Assembly: GCA_035310125.1 (NCBI GenBank)
Contig: DATGEP010000045.1
Coordinates: 1-6,386, forward strand
DNA: 6,386 bases
Direction: 5' to 3'
From: DATGEP01 sp035310125
GTDB lineage: Bacteria; Chloroflexota; Ktedonobacteria; Ktedonobacterales; JADMIN01
The notes beneath the pieces were generated by a model. It made no database searches. It was not told the origin of the DNA and saw only the letters and a list, made by a program, of their open reading frames with translations. Of this stretch, positions 6,109 through 6,386 are shown piece after piece (the stretch's first letter is position 1; the number at the start of each line of letters is the position of its first letter). The position numbers were made by a program, and so were the translations under genes.

Positions 6109-6386
6109 TTAACCAGCAGCACGTACTCGGCGTCCCGATTGCCCATGGCTGTCGCCTGCGCCGGTCGGTCGGCGATCGCGCCGCCGAGCTGGACCAAGAC
6201 AACTTGCGACAGCGGCGAGGTCGGGGCCGCGGCAGCCACCTTGAAAGCGCCGAAGAACCCGTCGCTCAGCCTGGGTAGAAACTCCGACTTCCAGTACGTG
6301 TGGAGCCCGGCCGGCTGGGGGAAACCGAGGACGAACTGGTGGTCAACGTATGCCTTACGGGTGATGCCATCGACCGCGGCCGGGAT
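6109..6386 (-). pseudogene. Berberine-bridge-type FAD-linked oxidase, cut by IS1380 (N-terminus outside window)
   Basis: The minus strand is open from the window edge to the IS. It encodes HTYWKSEFLPRLSDGFFGAF, then TSPLSQVVLVQLGGAIADRP and ATAMGNRDAEYVLLVN. These match the late part of BBE-type oxidoreductases, flavoproteins that oxidise diverse organic substrates with bicovalently or monocovalently bound FAD: the YWKS motif, the GGA...P...TAF.HRDA motif and the following strand. The family's final section, including the G.YxN motif that contacts the flavin, should follow but is replaced by IS sequence. The frame continues into the IS for about 13 codons and stops at 6069-6071. The missing C-terminus is not found at the other IS end. 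The product is probably inactive. Confidence 0.7.

Noticed and set aside
5510..6112. 200-codon plus-strand ORF over the IS
   Set aside because: It is antisense to the intact transposase and runs through the IS end repeat; low-complexity Arg/Ser composition.

Overview
The window looks like accessory DNA from a high-GC Gram-positive bacterium. The left flank is near 68% GC, and a PrgI/VirB4-type conjugation pair, an IS481 fragment and a MerR regulator with attached membrane segments fit an actinobacterial or Thermoleophilia-like host. That placement is inference; there is no rRNA or phylogenetic marker. Almost every block shows traces of mobile DNA.

Left (1-1080): two minus-strand genes with a 4-base overlap, a PrgI-family membrane protein (576-902) and the N-terminal part of a probable VirB4-like conjugation ATPase (1-579, running off the window). 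Both read away from a complete tRNA-Lys(CTT) gene at 1005-1080 on the plus strand.

Middle (1034-2844): the last 47 bases of the tRNA gene, from the anticodon stem to the encoded CCA, are repeated exactly at 2798-2844. This is the signature of site-specific integration into a tRNA gene. The bracketed segment is only about 1.76 kb and has lower GC (57% in one 60-base line counted). It carries one intact unrecognised gene (341 codons), a possible decayed excisionase/antitoxin-type HTH gene, and short repeats near both ends. No integrase is visible. It is either a very small trans-mobilised element or the deleted remnant of a larger island.

Right of the repeat (2845-3331): an IS481-family remnant with four spaced copies of an 18-base motif and a transposase cut off after its HTH, then a 62-codon two-TM protein gene.

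3328-4448 (minus strand): a four-TM protein gene coupled by an ATGA overlap to a MerR-family gene. The MerR protein has a Cys-rich metal-site-like segment and a C-terminal two-TM domain. Its first codons are removed by the neighbouring IS.

4449-6108: a complete IS1380-family element (1660 bp) with 20-bp inverted repeats and an intact 445-aa DDE transposase. Its mRNA leader can form a long hairpin over the Shine-Dalgarno sequence.

6109-6386: the C-terminal region of a berberine-bridge-type FAD-linked oxidase, broken by the IS. The IS flanks belong to two unrelated genes and lack a perfect target duplication, so this junction looks rearranged rather than a simple insertion.
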